Shown here: positions 39,257-48,838 of the stretch, piece after piece
How the letters are laid out: every line of letters starts with the position of its first letter
Position numbering within the stretch: the first letter of the stretch is position 1
Source of the DNA: Desulfovermiculus halophilus DSM 18834
Lineage (GTDB): Bacteria; Desulfobacterota; Desulfovibrionia; Desulfovibrionales; Desulfothermaceae
NCBI RefSeq assembly: GCF_000620765.1
Contig: NZ_JIAK01000010.1
Location: forward strand, 42,215 to 106,214
Direction of reading: 5' to 3'
DNA: 64,000 nucleotides
Translations under genes and position numbers: made by a program
The notes under the pieces: generated by a model
What the model was told of the DNA's origin: nothing
Databases searched by the model: none
What the model saw: only the letters and a program-made list of their open reading frames with translations

Positions 39257-41998
39257 TTATGTCCTTAGGTCCGATACATGAGATGGCTGTGCCTGAGGTG
39301 TGGCTTTTTCTCCGACCAGATCGACATGCTGGAGGTCAATGCTCAAGATATAATCAGTGGTTCCCTGGTCACGTTTGATGTCAAATCCCAGTTTTTTGCC
39401 TAAAGCCCGCATTTGAGTGTTGCCGGACAGGACACATCCCCAGACCCTTTGCAATCCTCGTTCCTGGGCAATGGTCAGGCAGGTTTTGAGCAGAGCCGCT
39501 CCGATGCCCTGACCCTGCCACGAGTCGCTGACCAATACGGCAAACTCACCGCTGTTGGCATGGTGCTCCTTGATCACCCTGGCCGCTCCCAGCATTTCTT
39601 CTCCGCCCTCTGATTCGTGGAGGGCGACCAAGGCAATTTCCCGATCATAGTCAATCTGGGTGAAGCGGACGAGCATGTCTTTAGGAAGCTGTTTCAAGGG
39701 ACGGAAAAAACGGAAGTACACGGTTTGCTGGGAGAGGGTCTTGAAGAAATCGGTGAGCAGAGGGGCATCTTCAGGTTTGATGGGACGGATAAAGATGTCC
39801 AGCCCGTTCTTGGTCGTGGCATAGCTTTCATATTGGTTGGGGTAGGCGCTAATAACCAGATGAAACGGGGTGGGCACCGCTGGTTCTGGATTGAGAACCA
39901 CCCTGGCGTCCAGGGCTATAATTTCTTGGCCCATGCAGATAAGGGGGTTGATATCCAGCTCCTCGATGTATGCAAAGTCGGAGACCAGATGGGCCAAGCG
40001 GATCATGGCCTCTTCCAGGGCCAGGGAGTTTGCAGCCGGGATACTTCGATATCCCTGAAGCAGACGATACAGCCTGGTCTGCTTCATCATCTTCTTGGCC
40101 AGCAGACGGTTGAGGGGCGGCAAGCCAATGGATCGGTCCTGGTAGATTTCGGTGAAGATCCCGCCCATGCCGAAGATGATAATCGGCCCGAAGTCCTGAT
40201 CTTTTCTGGCTCCTAAGATGATCTCGTAATCCGGCTTGGGGAGCATTCGCTGCACAGTAACCCCCTCAATGCAGGCCCTGGGGTTGTAATGTGCAGCACT
40301 GGCCAGTATATCCTTGTATCCTTCCACCACTTCTGCATCGTTTCGAAGATTAAGCTGGACGCCTTTTGCTTCGCTTTTGTGCAGGATGTCCTTGGACTGA
40401 ATCTTGAGGACCACCGGATATCCGATTTCCCGAGCCAGGTGCACAGCTTCGGACGAACTCTGGGCCAATCTGGTTGTATTGACCGGAAGACCATAGGCGG
40501 CCAGCAAGTGCTTGGCTTCGAGTTCAGTCAAGTAGGGAGTGCGGCTTTCGCATCCTGTGCGGATGATTTCCTCGGCCTTTTTCGGGTCAACATCCAGCTT
40601 GCGGGGGAGCTTGGGAGGGACTTCCTGGATTGCTTCCAGGTTTTGGTCGTAGCGATAGAGGTCCATAAAGGCCCGGACTGCCCGTTCAGCAGTGTCAAAG
40701 GTGGGGATGTTGGCATTGTGAAAGACGCGTCTGGCCTGGACGCTTTCCTCGCCCCCGATCCAGGCCGTGAATACAGGGAACTTGGTGCCGGCAAAGACGT
40801 CGACCAGCTCTTCGGCCACATGCAGAGGCTTGGATATGGCTTGCGGGACATGGATGCACAGCAACCCTTTGACCTCTTCTGCATGCATCAGGACTTCCGC
40901 AGTCCGACGATAGCGTTCCGGGGAAGCATCGCCCAGGATGTCCACAGGGTTGCTTCGGCTCCAGTGCTCAGGCAGGACCTGATTGAGCTTGTCAATTGTC
41001 TCCGGGTACAGCTGGGCAGGCTCCAGTCCATAATCGGCCAAGGCATCTATAGCGATGACCCCAAGTCCCCCGGCATTGGTCACAATAGCCAGCCTGGGGC
41101 TTGGGGGTCTGGGCTGCTTGGCTAAAAGCTCTGCACAGTCGAAGAGTTCTTCGAACGTCTTGACCCGGACGATGCCCACCCGCTCAAAGGCGGCGTCGTA
41201 CACTGCGTCCACCCCGGTCATGGCTCCGGTATGGGATCTGGCCGCCCGGGCTCCGGCCTCGCTGCGCCCGGACTTGAGGACGACAATCGGCTTGACCCGG
41301 GCCACGGAGCGGGCTGCACTCATGAACTTGCGGAAGTTGGACAGGCTCTCCACATACATGACGATGCTGGAGACATAGGAACGGGTGCCCAAAAAATCGA
41401 TCATGTCCCCGATGTCCACATCCAGCATGGAACCCAGGCTGGCGATATAGCTGAACCCAATACTGTTCCGCCTGGCCATGTCCATAATGGTTGTGCATAT
41501 GGCCCCGCTTTGGGAGATAAAGGCCAGTTTTCCGGACAGCGGGGTCTGGTTGGCGAAGGTTGTATTCAACCTGGCAGTGGTGTTGACGATCCCCAAGCAG
41601 TTGGGGCCGATGATCCGTACGCCGCCGTTGGCGGCCGCGCACCTGATCTTGCTTTCGATCTCCAGCCCTTTGTGCCCCAATTCTTTCCCGCCGGAGGACA
41701 AGATGACTGCGCCGGCACAATTCACAGCCGCACATTGTTCAATTGCTTCCGGTGCCTGGGCAATGGGGATGGTTATCACCGCCAGGTCTATGCCGTCTGC
41801 AATATCCTGGACCGCGGGTACGGACCGAAGCCCCAAGACAGTGGATCTTCTGGGATTGACCGGATAGATAGTTCCCGGAAATTTGGCTTGTTGCAGGTTT
41901 TGGAGCACAGTGCGGCCGACACTTCCCTCCCGCTCTGTAGCCCCGATTACGGCCACGGATTTGGGGGCGAAAACCCGATCCAGGTTGAAGATAGACAT
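39257..41998 (-). CDS. ADP-forming acyl-CoA synthetase fused to GNAT acetyltransferase (Pat-like)
   Basis: This 913-residue fusion has a CoA-binding domain (VAVIGATEREGSVG; residues 8-130), ligase-CoA domains with the phospho-accepting His256 in ARSHTGAMTG, an ATP-grasp domain (about 490-710, LKIQSKDILHKSEAKGV), and a C-terminal GNAT domain (about 735-895) with acetyl-CoA loop SWQGQGIGAALL. This order matches protein lysine acetyltransferases such as Salmonella Pat, in which the synthetase part is regulatory and often inactive; here the His is kept, so catalysis is possible. AGGAG lies before the ATG, and a sigma-54-like site is upstream. The sirtuin at 8270 could reverse its acetylation. Confidence 0.92.
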   Translation of the reverse strand: MSIFNLDRVFAPKSVAVIGATEREGSVGRTVLQNLQQAKFPGTIYPVNPRRSTVLGLRSVPAVQDIADGIDLAVITIPIAQAPEAIEQCAAVNCAGAVILSSGGKELGHKGLEIESKIRCAAANGGVRIIGPNCLGIVNTTARLNTTFANQTPLSGKLAFISQSGAICTTIMDMARRNSIGFSYIASLGSMLDVDIGDMIDFLGTRSYVSSIVMYVESLSNFRKFMSAARSVARVKPIVVLKSGRSEAGARAARSHTGAMTGVDAVYDAAFERVGIVRVKTFEELFDCAELLAKQPRPPSPRLAIVTNAGGLGVIAIDALADYGLEPAQLYPETIDKLNQVLPEHWSRSNPVDILGDASPERYRRTAEVLMHAEEVKGLLCIHVPQAISKPLHVAEELVDVFAGTKFPVFTAWIGGEESVQARRVFHNANIPTFDTAERAVRAFMDLYRYDQNLEAIQEVPPKLPRKLDVDPKKAEEIIRTGCESRTPYLTELEAKHLLAAYGLPVNTTRLAQSSSEAVHLAREIGYPVVLKIQSKDILHKSEAKGVQLNLRNDAEVVEGYKDILASAAHYNPRACIEGVTVQRMLPKPDYEIILGARKDQDFGPIIIFGMGGIFTEIYQDRSIGLPPLNRLLAKKMMKQTRLYRLLQGYRSIPAANSLALEEAMIRLAHLVSDFAYIEELDINPLICMGQEIIALDARVVLNPEPAVPTPFHLVISAYPNQYESYATTKNGLDIFIRPIKPEDAPLLTDFFKTLSQQTVYFRFFRPLKQLPKDMLVRFTQIDYDREIALVALHESEGGEEMLGAARVIKEHHANSGEFAVLVSDSWQGQGIGAALLKTCLTIAQERGLQRVWGCVLSGNTQMRALGKKLGFDIKRDQGTTDYILSIDLQHVDLVGEKATPQAQPSHVSDLRT

Positions 41999-42025
41999 TG
42001 CGTTCTCCTAAAGAGCAAACCTATA

Positions 42026-42041
42026 TGCAAAGATCCATCCA
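42026..42041 (-). promoter_or_regulatory. Candidate sigma-54 promoter
   Basis: On the minus strand the site reads TGGATGGATCTTTGCA. It keeps the invariant GG (-24) and GC (-12) with the correct spacing, TGG-N8-TTGCA against TGGCACRNNNNTTGCA. It lies 28 bp upstream of the acyl-CoA synthetase/GNAT start codon, giving a leader of about 17 nt that still includes AGGAG. Sigma-54 activator genes are nearby. Confidence 0.45.
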
Positions 42042-42433
42042 ATGCCCTGGGGAGGGACTGGGTGTTCGCAGTACCGGCCCAGGCGGAGGTAATGGGGCTA
42101 TGAGTGGACCTCCTGTGCGGGACATCATGGATAATTAAGCAAGTCCTGTACCAAGAACTGTGCTGTGGGCCAAAGCCGTGCAGAATTCTGATGGTCCGTT
42201 GGGGCGTTCTCAGCGGACACAAAGTACACGGCTATTGGTCCGCATTTGGATGCACAGGATGGTGAGGAGAAAGGACAGGCTGTTGCTTGTATATATTGGT
42301 GCAAAGGGGTCTGAATGGTTACGCCGGTGTCGAAAAAATTTCCAGTCTGGCAAAAGATGGTGTCTTCCGGACAGTGAAAGGTGACCTCCGGTCTTGGTCA
42401 AGACGTGCCGGAGTCCGTCTGTTCCGGTTCATG
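42042..42433. other. Intergenic gap without a recognised gene
   Basis: About 390 bp between two minus-strand genes. Short open frames exist on both strands but lack good ribosome-binding sites. No repeat shared with other gaps was recognised. Confidence 0.6.
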
Positions 42434-44104
42434 CTATGACGGTTTTTCCTGGGCAGGGGGTGGAACAAGAACCGGCTCCATAACCGGCTCGCCGCAGAGG
42501 CTTTCTACTCGATGGGCGAAACGGAATATCTCTTTGAGATCAGCCTGGGGCGAAGCTTGCTTGACCTGCATACCGGAGGACTCGTTGTGGATCATGGTTT
42601 CGTAATCGTCTTCTATCTCATCAACGATGAACTGCAGGTTCAAGTCAATAAAGTCATGGATGCGATCCGCAAAGTGGCCGAGGTTGGGCTGGGCCAGGAG
42701 GTATTTTTTCAGCGTCTCCTGAAATATATGCATATAATGCTTGAGCTCTGATTGGGTGTATCCCTGAGCATAACAATAGGGGGTAATGGCTTGCGTCGCC
42801 TCGGACAGGATGTATCGGTCCCTGGTCTTGATGGAAAAATTGACCATTTGAAAGATGAAATCTGTAAACCAGTGCAGGGAGGAATGAGGGGCATTCGACA
42901 GGTGAGGGAACTTGGACCTCTGTTTCCCGGCGATCAATTTGTCCACGACTTCCGAGACAATTCTCTCCCGGTTTTCCTGCAGGGTCCGGTGGATGAGCAG
43001 GCTGCGGCGCTGAGGGGTGCGCTGGGTTATCATGCGTTCATTGCGGAAGAGCCAGGTGTTGGGGTGAGCCCTCTTGTTTTCAGCCAGAAAGAGCAAGCGG
43101 CGAAGGATATGATATCTGGGGGTGGGGCGCCACCCGAGCTTTTGATAGGTGGCATCGGCCCGGACGTTCAGCTGCTTGTCGATGTACTTGGCCATCCAGG
43201 GGCGTTCAAAGGGCTCTTTGTGCAGGAGCCGGAAAAAACATGACTGGAGATGCAGGGCCCCCCAGGCAAGGTGCTTGGGGACATGGAATGCACTGCGTTC
43301 CTTGCCGAAGTAGTATTGGGTCGCAGCCCGGAACAGGGCCTGATGGGAAGTAGCCCCATTCGGGCTCACATTGTAGACGCCTAGAGCCGGCAGCTGGTTG
43401 GCCTTGTTCATTATTCTGATCACAGCTGCGATCACATCATTGATGTGGATGTAGGGGATGGCAAATTTTCCCCGCCCGCCCAGGGCTCTGGAGACGATTG
43501 TTCCCGAGAGCCAGGTCTCCAGAAGGGAATAGACCGGGGGGAATTCGCACCAGTCGCTGTAGACGGCAGCCAGGCGGATGATGGATGCCTGCATGTCGCT
43601 TCTGTGTTCGCGGATGATGCGTTCAGCCTGACTTTTGCTTCGGGCATAGGGAAACTGGGCTGAGACCGGTGTGGATTCATCCACAACATGTCCCGGAGGG
43701 GTGAACTCACAGGCAGCCAGGGAGCTGGAGAATATGAAATGTGTGGCCTGAATTGTATGGGCCAGCTGCAGGGTGTTCCTGGTGCCGGTCACATTGGTCG
43801 CTTCATATCCAGGGTTTTCCTGCTGGCTGAAATCGTAATACCCGGCCAAATGAAGGACGCAGTCCGCTCCGCCCTGGGAATGAATATATTCGGCAATTTG
43901 CTCCATTTGCGCTTTGTCCGCAATATCCCCCTGAATCCAGCTTATCTGGGAAGAGCAGGGAATGTCCGCTTCGGTCTGGCTGCGCCGGGCCAGGCAATAC
44001 AGACGGCAATGCCTGCTCAGGGCCAGGGTTACATGGCGGCCGATGAATCCAGAAGCTCCGGTAATAACCGTTGTATATGGCCTACGCTGTTCAGTGTGCA
44101 GCAT
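42434..44104 (-). CDS. NAD-dependent epimerase/dehydratase with C-terminal helical domain
   Basis: This 556-residue protein has an extended SDR domain at residues 1-330 with TGASGFIGRHV (NAD(P) loop), VLHLAGYYDFS, SSSLAA and the catalytic YARSK. The first half resembles sugar-nucleotide or steroid-type epimerase/reductases. The last 190 residues form a separate, helix-rich domain (ENRERIVSEVVDKL, FTDFIFQMVNFSIKTRDRY, HFADRIHDFIDLNLQFIVDEIEDD) of unknown role, somewhat like RsbR-type sensory domains. It lies 57 bp downstream of an NtrC-type regulator in the same orientation. A signalling role rather than sugar synthesis is possible. Confidence 0.82.
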   Translation of the reverse strand: MLHTEQRRPYTTVITGASGFIGRHVTLALSRHCRLYCLARRSQTEADIPCSSQISWIQGDIADKAQMEQIAEYIHSQGGADCVLHLAGYYDFSQQENPGYEATNVTGTRNTLQLAHTIQATHFIFSSSLAACEFTPPGHVVDESTPVSAQFPYARSKSQAERIIREHRSDMQASIIRLAAVYSDWCEFPPVYSLLETWLSGTIVSRALGGRGKFAIPYIHINDVIAAVIRIMNKANQLPALGVYNVSPNGATSHQALFRAATQYYFGKERSAFHVPKHLAWGALHLQSCFFRLLHKEPFERPWMAKYIDKQLNVRADATYQKLGWRPTPRYHILRRLLFLAENKRAHPNTWLFRNERMITQRTPQRRSLLIHRTLQENRERIVSEVVDKLIAGKQRSKFPHLSNAPHSSLHWFTDFIFQMVNFSIKTRDRYILSEATQAITPYCYAQGYTQSELKHYMHIFQETLKKYLLAQPNLGHFADRIHDFIDLNLQFIVDEIEDDYETMIHNESSGMQVKQASPQADLKEIFRFAHRVESLCGEPVMEPVLVPPPAQEKPS

Positions 44105-44161
44105 GTCGTCTCCGGGGGGCGGGCGAGGAGTGGTGCCTGGGATACATTCATGATCGGGAGA

Positions 44162-45583
44162 TCACGTGCTGTTCACAGTGGATTCGACAGTAATTCCCAG
44201 CTTTTCCATCTTAGAGTGCAGGGTGGGCCGGGACATGCCCAGAATCTTTGCCGCTTGGGACCGGTTGCCCTTAGTGAGAGACAGTGCTTCCTTGATCACC
44301 AGGGCCGACAGCTGTTCCATGCATACATCGAACAGGTTGTCCGGCTTGGTATGGAACATGTTTTTGATCCAACCTAGCACAGATTCCTCTGTAGAGTAAG
44401 GCTTTGCGGAGGACGTGCTCTCGGTGGCGGGAAAGGAAATGTCCTCGGCCTGGATGGGCATGCCCCGGTTGAAGATCAGGCTCTTCTGCAGGGTGTTGGC
44501 CAACTCGCGGATGTTTCCCGGCCAACGGTAGGTCTGTAAGGCCTCGAGGGCATAGGGGCTGACCCCGGGATTGTCCAGATCCATCTCCATGCAGAAGCGG
44601 CCCAACAGATATTCGGTCAGTGTCGGAATGTCCTCCAGCCTGTCCCGCAGAGGGGGCATGGTGATTGTGACTACCTTAAGCCGGTAATACAAGTCCTCTC
44701 TAAAGCGTCCATCAGCTACGGCCTGCTCCAGGTCCCGGTTTGTGGCGGCCAGAATCCGGACATCGACTGGAATGACGTCCCTGCCTCCCAAGCGCTCTAT
44801 ACTTCGTTCCTGGAGCAGGCGGAGGAGCTTGGACTGAATGGAGAGGGGCATGTCCCCGATTTCGTCCAAAAAAACAGTTCCCTGATGAGCCTGTTCGATT
44901 TTGCCTACCCTGCGGTGGACGGCCCCGGTGAAGGCGCCTTTCTCATATCCGAAAAGCTCGCTTTCCAGGAGATTTTCCGGAATGGCCACGCAATTGATGA
45001 CCAGGAACGGCCGGTTCACCCGTTTTGAATGCTGGTAGATGGCCCGTGCCGCGAGTTCCTTGCCTGTCCCGGATTCTCCTCTGATGAGGACAGTGGCGTC
45101 AGTGGAGGCAACCCGGCCGATTGCCTTGTACACACCCAGCATGACGTTGCTCCGGCCGATAATCGCCTCTTCCCTGGTCTGGGCAGGTTCTGGGTCCATC
45201 TCTACGGGGGTGGCCATGAACCTGCCGGCCTCCAGCCCGTTGGCAATAGTTTTGAGCATCTCCGGGACATCGAATGGCTTGTAGATATAGTCGAAGGCTC
45301 CTATCTTTATGGCTTCTATAGCGGTTTCCGTGGTCCCGTACGCGGTGCAGATGATCACCGGCAGCTTCGGGTCATGCTCATGAATGCGTTCCAGGGTGCG
45401 GATGCCGCTCATTCCCGGGAGACGAACGTCCAGGACCACCAGGTTCGGGCGCTTGGCTCGAATCCTCTGGAGTCCGTCTTCACCGGACAAGGCCTGTTCA
45501 GTGGCATACCCTTCCTGAGCCAGGATCTTGGCAAAGCTTTTGCTAAGCTGCTCGTCGTCGTCAATGATCAGAATTTTGTTCAT
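44162..45583 (-). CDS. NtrC-family sigma-54 response regulator
   Basis: This 473-residue protein has a receiver domain (IIDDDEQ; phospho-Asp in VVLDVRLPG; Lys in IYKPFD), a sigma-54 AAA+ domain (GESGTGKE, GAFTGAV, GTVFLDEIGDMP, WPGNIRELANTL) and a Fis-type DNA-binding end (NRSQAAKILGMSRPTLHSKMEKLGI). The true start at 45583 (MNKILII) has AAGGAGGACAG before it. It overlaps the kinase gene upstream by 23 bp, so the two form a two-component pair. It probably activates sigma-54 promoters, perhaps those at 42026 and 51193. Confidence 0.95.
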   Translation of the reverse strand: MNKILIIDDDEQLSKSFAKILAQEGYATEQALSGEDGLQRIRAKRPNLVVLDVRLPGMSGIRTLERIHEHDPKLPVIICTAYGTTETAIEAIKIGAFDYIYKPFDVPEMLKTIANGLEAGRFMATPVEMDPEPAQTREEAIIGRSNVMLGVYKAIGRVASTDATVLIRGESGTGKELAARAIYQHSKRVNRPFLVINCVAIPENLLESELFGYEKGAFTGAVHRRVGKIEQAHQGTVFLDEIGDMPLSIQSKLLRLLQERSIERLGGRDVIPVDVRILAATNRDLEQAVADGRFREDLYYRLKVVTITMPPLRDRLEDIPTLTEYLLGRFCMEMDLDNPGVSPYALEALQTYRWPGNIRELANTLQKSLIFNRGMPIQAEDISFPATESTSSAKPYSTEESVLGWIKNMFHTKPDNLFDVCMEQLSALVIKEALSLTKGNRSQAAKILGMSRPTLHSKMEKLGITVESTVNST

Positions 45584-47045
45584 GGCTGTCCTCCTTGGCC
45601 GGCAGGGCAATCTCAAAAGTTGTCCCCTGTCCCGGCCTGGAGACGAATTGCATGGACCCTCCATGCTCTTCCACAATCCGGGTGACGATACTCAGACCGA
45701 GGCCGGTGCCGTCTTCCTTTGTGGTATAAAATGGCTGCATGACTCGATCCTGGATAGCGGCGGAGATGCCTTCTCCGTTATCCTGAATCCAGATGACCGC
45801 AGTTTGGTTGCTTTCGTCCGTTTTTCGCGTTTTAAGGGTGATTTCAATCCATCCTCCTCCGGTCATTGATTCGTAGGCATTGATGATCAGATTGATCAGG
45901 GCTTCTTTGAGCTGCTCCGGATCGGCCCAGACCAAGGGAATGTCTTTGCCTGGATGGAAATGGACCTGCACGTTGTGGGACTGCAAACGGTGCTTGAGCA
46001 GCTGCAGGGCGGATTGGACAATGTCCTGGATGCGGCATTCCTGCATCTTGAGCTTGGGGGGGCGGGCGAATTCCAGGAAATTTTGGACGATGTTGTCGAT
46101 GCGGGTGATCTCTCCGGATATAACATCGAAATCCTCCTTGTCGTTCTCCGAGAGATCCAGGCTCCGGCTCAGGGAAAACAGACGCATCTTGATGGAGGTG
46201 AAGGGGTTGCGGATGGTATGGGCCATGCCTGCCGCCAACTTGCCCACCAAGGCCATCTTTTCCGCCTGCTCCAGGTGTTCCCTGCTCCTGGTCAACTCGT
46301 TGTGGGCGAAATCAAAGTCCTCCAGGAATCGATGCAGGCTGGAACTGAGGGACTGGACCTCGTTATGTTCGTCTTCACGGTTTTTCCCCCCGGTTTCATA
46401 GGCCAACTGCCGGATGGGGTCCAAGATCTGGCGGTAGAGAATGAGGGCCAAGAACCCGGAGAGAAGAACAAAGCAGCATATTGCAAAAACAGCTATTATC
46501 CGCAGCGACTCGGTCCGTGTTTCACTTTCCTGTCTGGCCTCTCGGATGTGGTTCCATTGCATCTGCTTGTAGGTTTCGCACTTGTTTTGGACCTCCAGGA
46601 ACAGGGCCCGCTGATCAGTGCGCAGCCCGGAGCTGTCCTGACCACCTCCCTGGGGGGGATATTGCTGGAGGTCTCGATCTTTGAGCTCAATGTATCGAGT
46701 GTATGCGGATTCAATGAGCCCCAGCATCCTTTTTTGTTCCGGGGTTTGGGCCAGCTCTGCAGCCTGCTGAAGAGAGCCCAGGAAAATTTGCCGATAGGTG
46801 CCCAGCTCCCGGAGCTGTTTTTGTTCACCAACCACTCTGGAAGTAGTTTCGATCTCCTTTTGACGCAGCAGCGCAACCTGCATTTCCTGGACTGCCCTGA
46901 ATGCTTTGACCTCCTGCTGGACCACGGTGTTCACGGCATCGTCGATATAGCGCGTATACCAGAGAATGGCGCAGCCGCAGACGACAGTAATGAGCCCCAT
47001 GCTGGTGATCAAAGCGAAGATTCTTTGGCGCAGGCTGAGATGCAT
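45561..47045 (-). CDS. Membrane sensor histidine kinase, partner of the NtrC-type regulator
   Basis: This 494-residue kinase has a TM helix (about 9-29), an extracytoplasmic helical sensor of about 140 residues (four-helix-bundle-like, with QKRMLGLIESAYTRYIELKDRD), a second TM (about 182-205) and a HAMP-like linker. The HisKA domain has its His in GMAHTIRNPFTSIKMR and is followed by an ATPase domain with NLIINAYESM, QDNGEGIS and GTGLGLSIV. AAGGACGG lies 7 nt before the ATG. It follows the DASS transporter by 81 bp and overlaps its regulator gene. Confidence 0.93.
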   Translation of the reverse strand: MHLSLRQRIFALITSMGLITVVCGCAILWYTRYIDDAVNTVVQQEVKAFRAVQEMQVALLRQKEIETTSRVVGEQKQLRELGTYRQIFLGSLQQAAELAQTPEQKRMLGLIESAYTRYIELKDRDLQQYPPQGGGQDSSGLRTDQRALFLEVQNKCETYKQMQWNHIREARQESETRTESLRIIAVFAICCFVLLSGFLALILYRQILDPIRQLAYETGGKNREDEHNEVQSLSSSLHRFLEDFDFAHNELTRSREHLEQAEKMALVGKLAAGMAHTIRNPFTSIKMRLFSLSRSLDLSENDKEDFDVISGEITRIDNIVQNFLEFARPPKLKMQECRIQDIVQSALQLLKHRLQSHNVQVHFHPGKDIPLVWADPEQLKEALINLIINAYESMTGGGWIEITLKTRKTDESNQTAVIWIQDNGEGISAAIQDRVMQPFYTTKEDGTGLGLSIVTRIVEEHGGSMQFVSRPGQGTTFEIALPAKEDSHEQNSDH

Positions 47046-47126
47046 GCATATACCGTCCTTTGCACTGAATCGGGGGCCCGGTAGCTGCGGCTTTTCCGTC
47101 CGCCGCCGGCCGGGACCCGAGTTCAG

Positions 47127-48734
47127 CTACATATTGTTTCTTTCCAGCACTGCCCTGGCCGTGTCCAAAATCCCTTCCGGGAAACCTATGACCTGATAGA
47201 TGCCCAAAAAGCCGATGATCCAGACCACAAGCAGGGAAAGGATCCAGAGCAGCAGCCCGTACTTGACGAAGTCGATCGGAGCGATGACCCGTTCTCCGGT
47301 ATCCGGGTACGTGCCCAGGCCGTAGACGATCGCGTTGTTCGGGGTGCCCACAATGAGGAAATGGGCAAAGGAGGTGGCGAAGGCCACGGCCAGCCCGGAG
47401 GCCCACGGTTCGGCCATGTGTCCGGACATAACCCCGATGGGGATGACGATGGGCCCCAGGAGGGCGGTGGTTCCGGCATCGGACATGAAATTGGTCATCA
47501 GTCCGGAGAAACCGGAGAGGCCGACCCACAGCCCAAAGCCCTCACTGATTCCGATGGAGTTCAAGGAGGAGAGAACGCTTTGGGCCAGCCACAGGGCAGC
47601 CCCGCTTTCCTTGAGCAGGGCACCCAGGGTCAAGGCCCCGCAATACATGAACCACGCATCCCAGGAGATGCCGTTTAAGATCTTTCGCCATTCTGTAACC
47701 CGAAAGATAACCGGAATGAGCAGGGCCAGAAGGGCTGGCCCCCCCAGGCCGAGGTCGTGACCGCCGAATATCCAGAGCACGAGGATGAGCACCAGCATGC
47801 CCAGAGTGACGAACTCCGCGTACTTCATCCGGCCCATGCGCCTGGTTTCGTCCTTCATCGCCCGCAATCCAGGGGTTAGATCTTTGTGCTTGATCTTGCG
47901 GGAAAAGAAAAGAAGCATGTACACTGCAACCATAAGCCCCAGGATGGGAACCATGGGAAATCCGTATTTCATCCAGGTGAAGAAATCCATGGGTACATCA
48001 TATCCCTCCCAGAAGCCCATCATGATCACATTGCGCCCCCCGGCTGCCGGTGAGCCGACGCCGCCGACATTCAGGGCAAAGCAAAGGGTAAAGAGGAGAA
48101 ACTTGGCCAGGGCCGGATCGTGCTCCAGACGGCCGGTGGAATTGTTGGCTGCAACAGCGCCGAAGTACACGGCCATCATCACTGGGGTCATGAAGGCGCA
48201 CATGGCGTGGGCGGAGATAAACGATCCGATCACTGCCATGCTGACACAGAGAACAAACACAGGGACATAAAATCCCTTGGTCCACCCCAGGATCCAGGTG
48301 GCAAGCCGTTTGTGCAGGCCCACATCGACCACCACCACCCCCATGGCCAGGACGCCGAGGAGGAAAAGGGGCGCGTCTCCGGCAAATGTCTCCCCGATCA
48401 TTTGTTTGGGTAAAAGGCCCAGAAAATAGGCCAATAGAGGCATCAGGAGGCCGGTCAGACCGATGGGGATGGCTTCAGTGGCAAAAAATATAATGGCCAT
48501 GGGGATAATGCCCAGAACAGTCATTGTCTTTTGGGCAGCCTGCTCCGGAGAGTCGGCGATTCCCCATTTCTGCATTTGATCCGCGAATCCATTGTCAGCA
48601 ACAATGGTAACCAGACTCTGCGGAGTCGGCAGGACAAACCCAATAAACACGAACAAAGCAGTGCCTATGCCAAGCCAGAGGAGCTTGTTGGACAAAATGC
48701 CTGCTCCGCTGCCAGTGTGTACATCGTGACTCAT
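47127..48734 (-). CDS. DASS/SLC13-family anion transporter
   Basis: This 535-residue protein has about 12-13 transmembrane segments, an N-terminal AIPIGLTGLLMPLLAYF segment, and two family loop regions. Family members import dicarboxylates, sulfate or sulfonates with sodium. The usual paired SNT motifs and 'TPPN' are altered: the sequence reads GVGSPAAGGRNVIM in the first half and FMSDAGTTALLGPIVIP with FLIVGTPNN in the second. Substrate and ion coupling are therefore uncertain. It is followed by a kinase and NtrC-type regulator and preceded by receiver genes, suggesting induction by the transported compound. Confidence 0.88.
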   Translation of the reverse strand: MSHDVHTGSGAGILSNKLLWLGIGTALFVFIGFVLPTPQSLVTIVADNGFADQMQKWGIADSPEQAAQKTMTVLGIIPMAIIFFATEAIPIGLTGLLMPLLAYFLGLLPKQMIGETFAGDAPLFLLGVLAMGVVVVDVGLHKRLATWILGWTKGFYVPVFVLCVSMAVIGSFISAHAMCAFMTPVMMAVYFGAVAANNSTGRLEHDPALAKFLLFTLCFALNVGGVGSPAAGGRNVIMMGFWEGYDVPMDFFTWMKYGFPMVPILGLMVAVYMLLFFSRKIKHKDLTPGLRAMKDETRRMGRMKYAEFVTLGMLVLILVLWIFGGHDLGLGGPALLALLIPVIFRVTEWRKILNGISWDAWFMYCGALTLGALLKESGAALWLAQSVLSSLNSIGISEGFGLWVGLSGFSGLMTNFMSDAGTTALLGPIVIPIGVMSGHMAEPWASGLAVAFATSFAHFLIVGTPNNAIVYGLGTYPDTGERVIAPIDFVKYGLLLWILSLLVVWIIGFLGIYQVIGFPEGILDTARAVLERNNM

Positions 48735-48838
48735 GCTGTGATTCCTCCGTATCCTGCAAGGCGCCGGTCAGGCCTGACTTTGGACGCACTTCACCTGTTC
48801 TGGCCAGGGCCAGTTTTATAATGCTCTGAAATATCTAA

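Noticed and set aside
48755..48770. Possible sigma-54 promoter before the DASS transporter (TGACCGGCGCCTTGCA on minus)
   Set aside because: The -24 GG is GA here, a change that usually abolishes recognition, although the -12 TTGCA is good.
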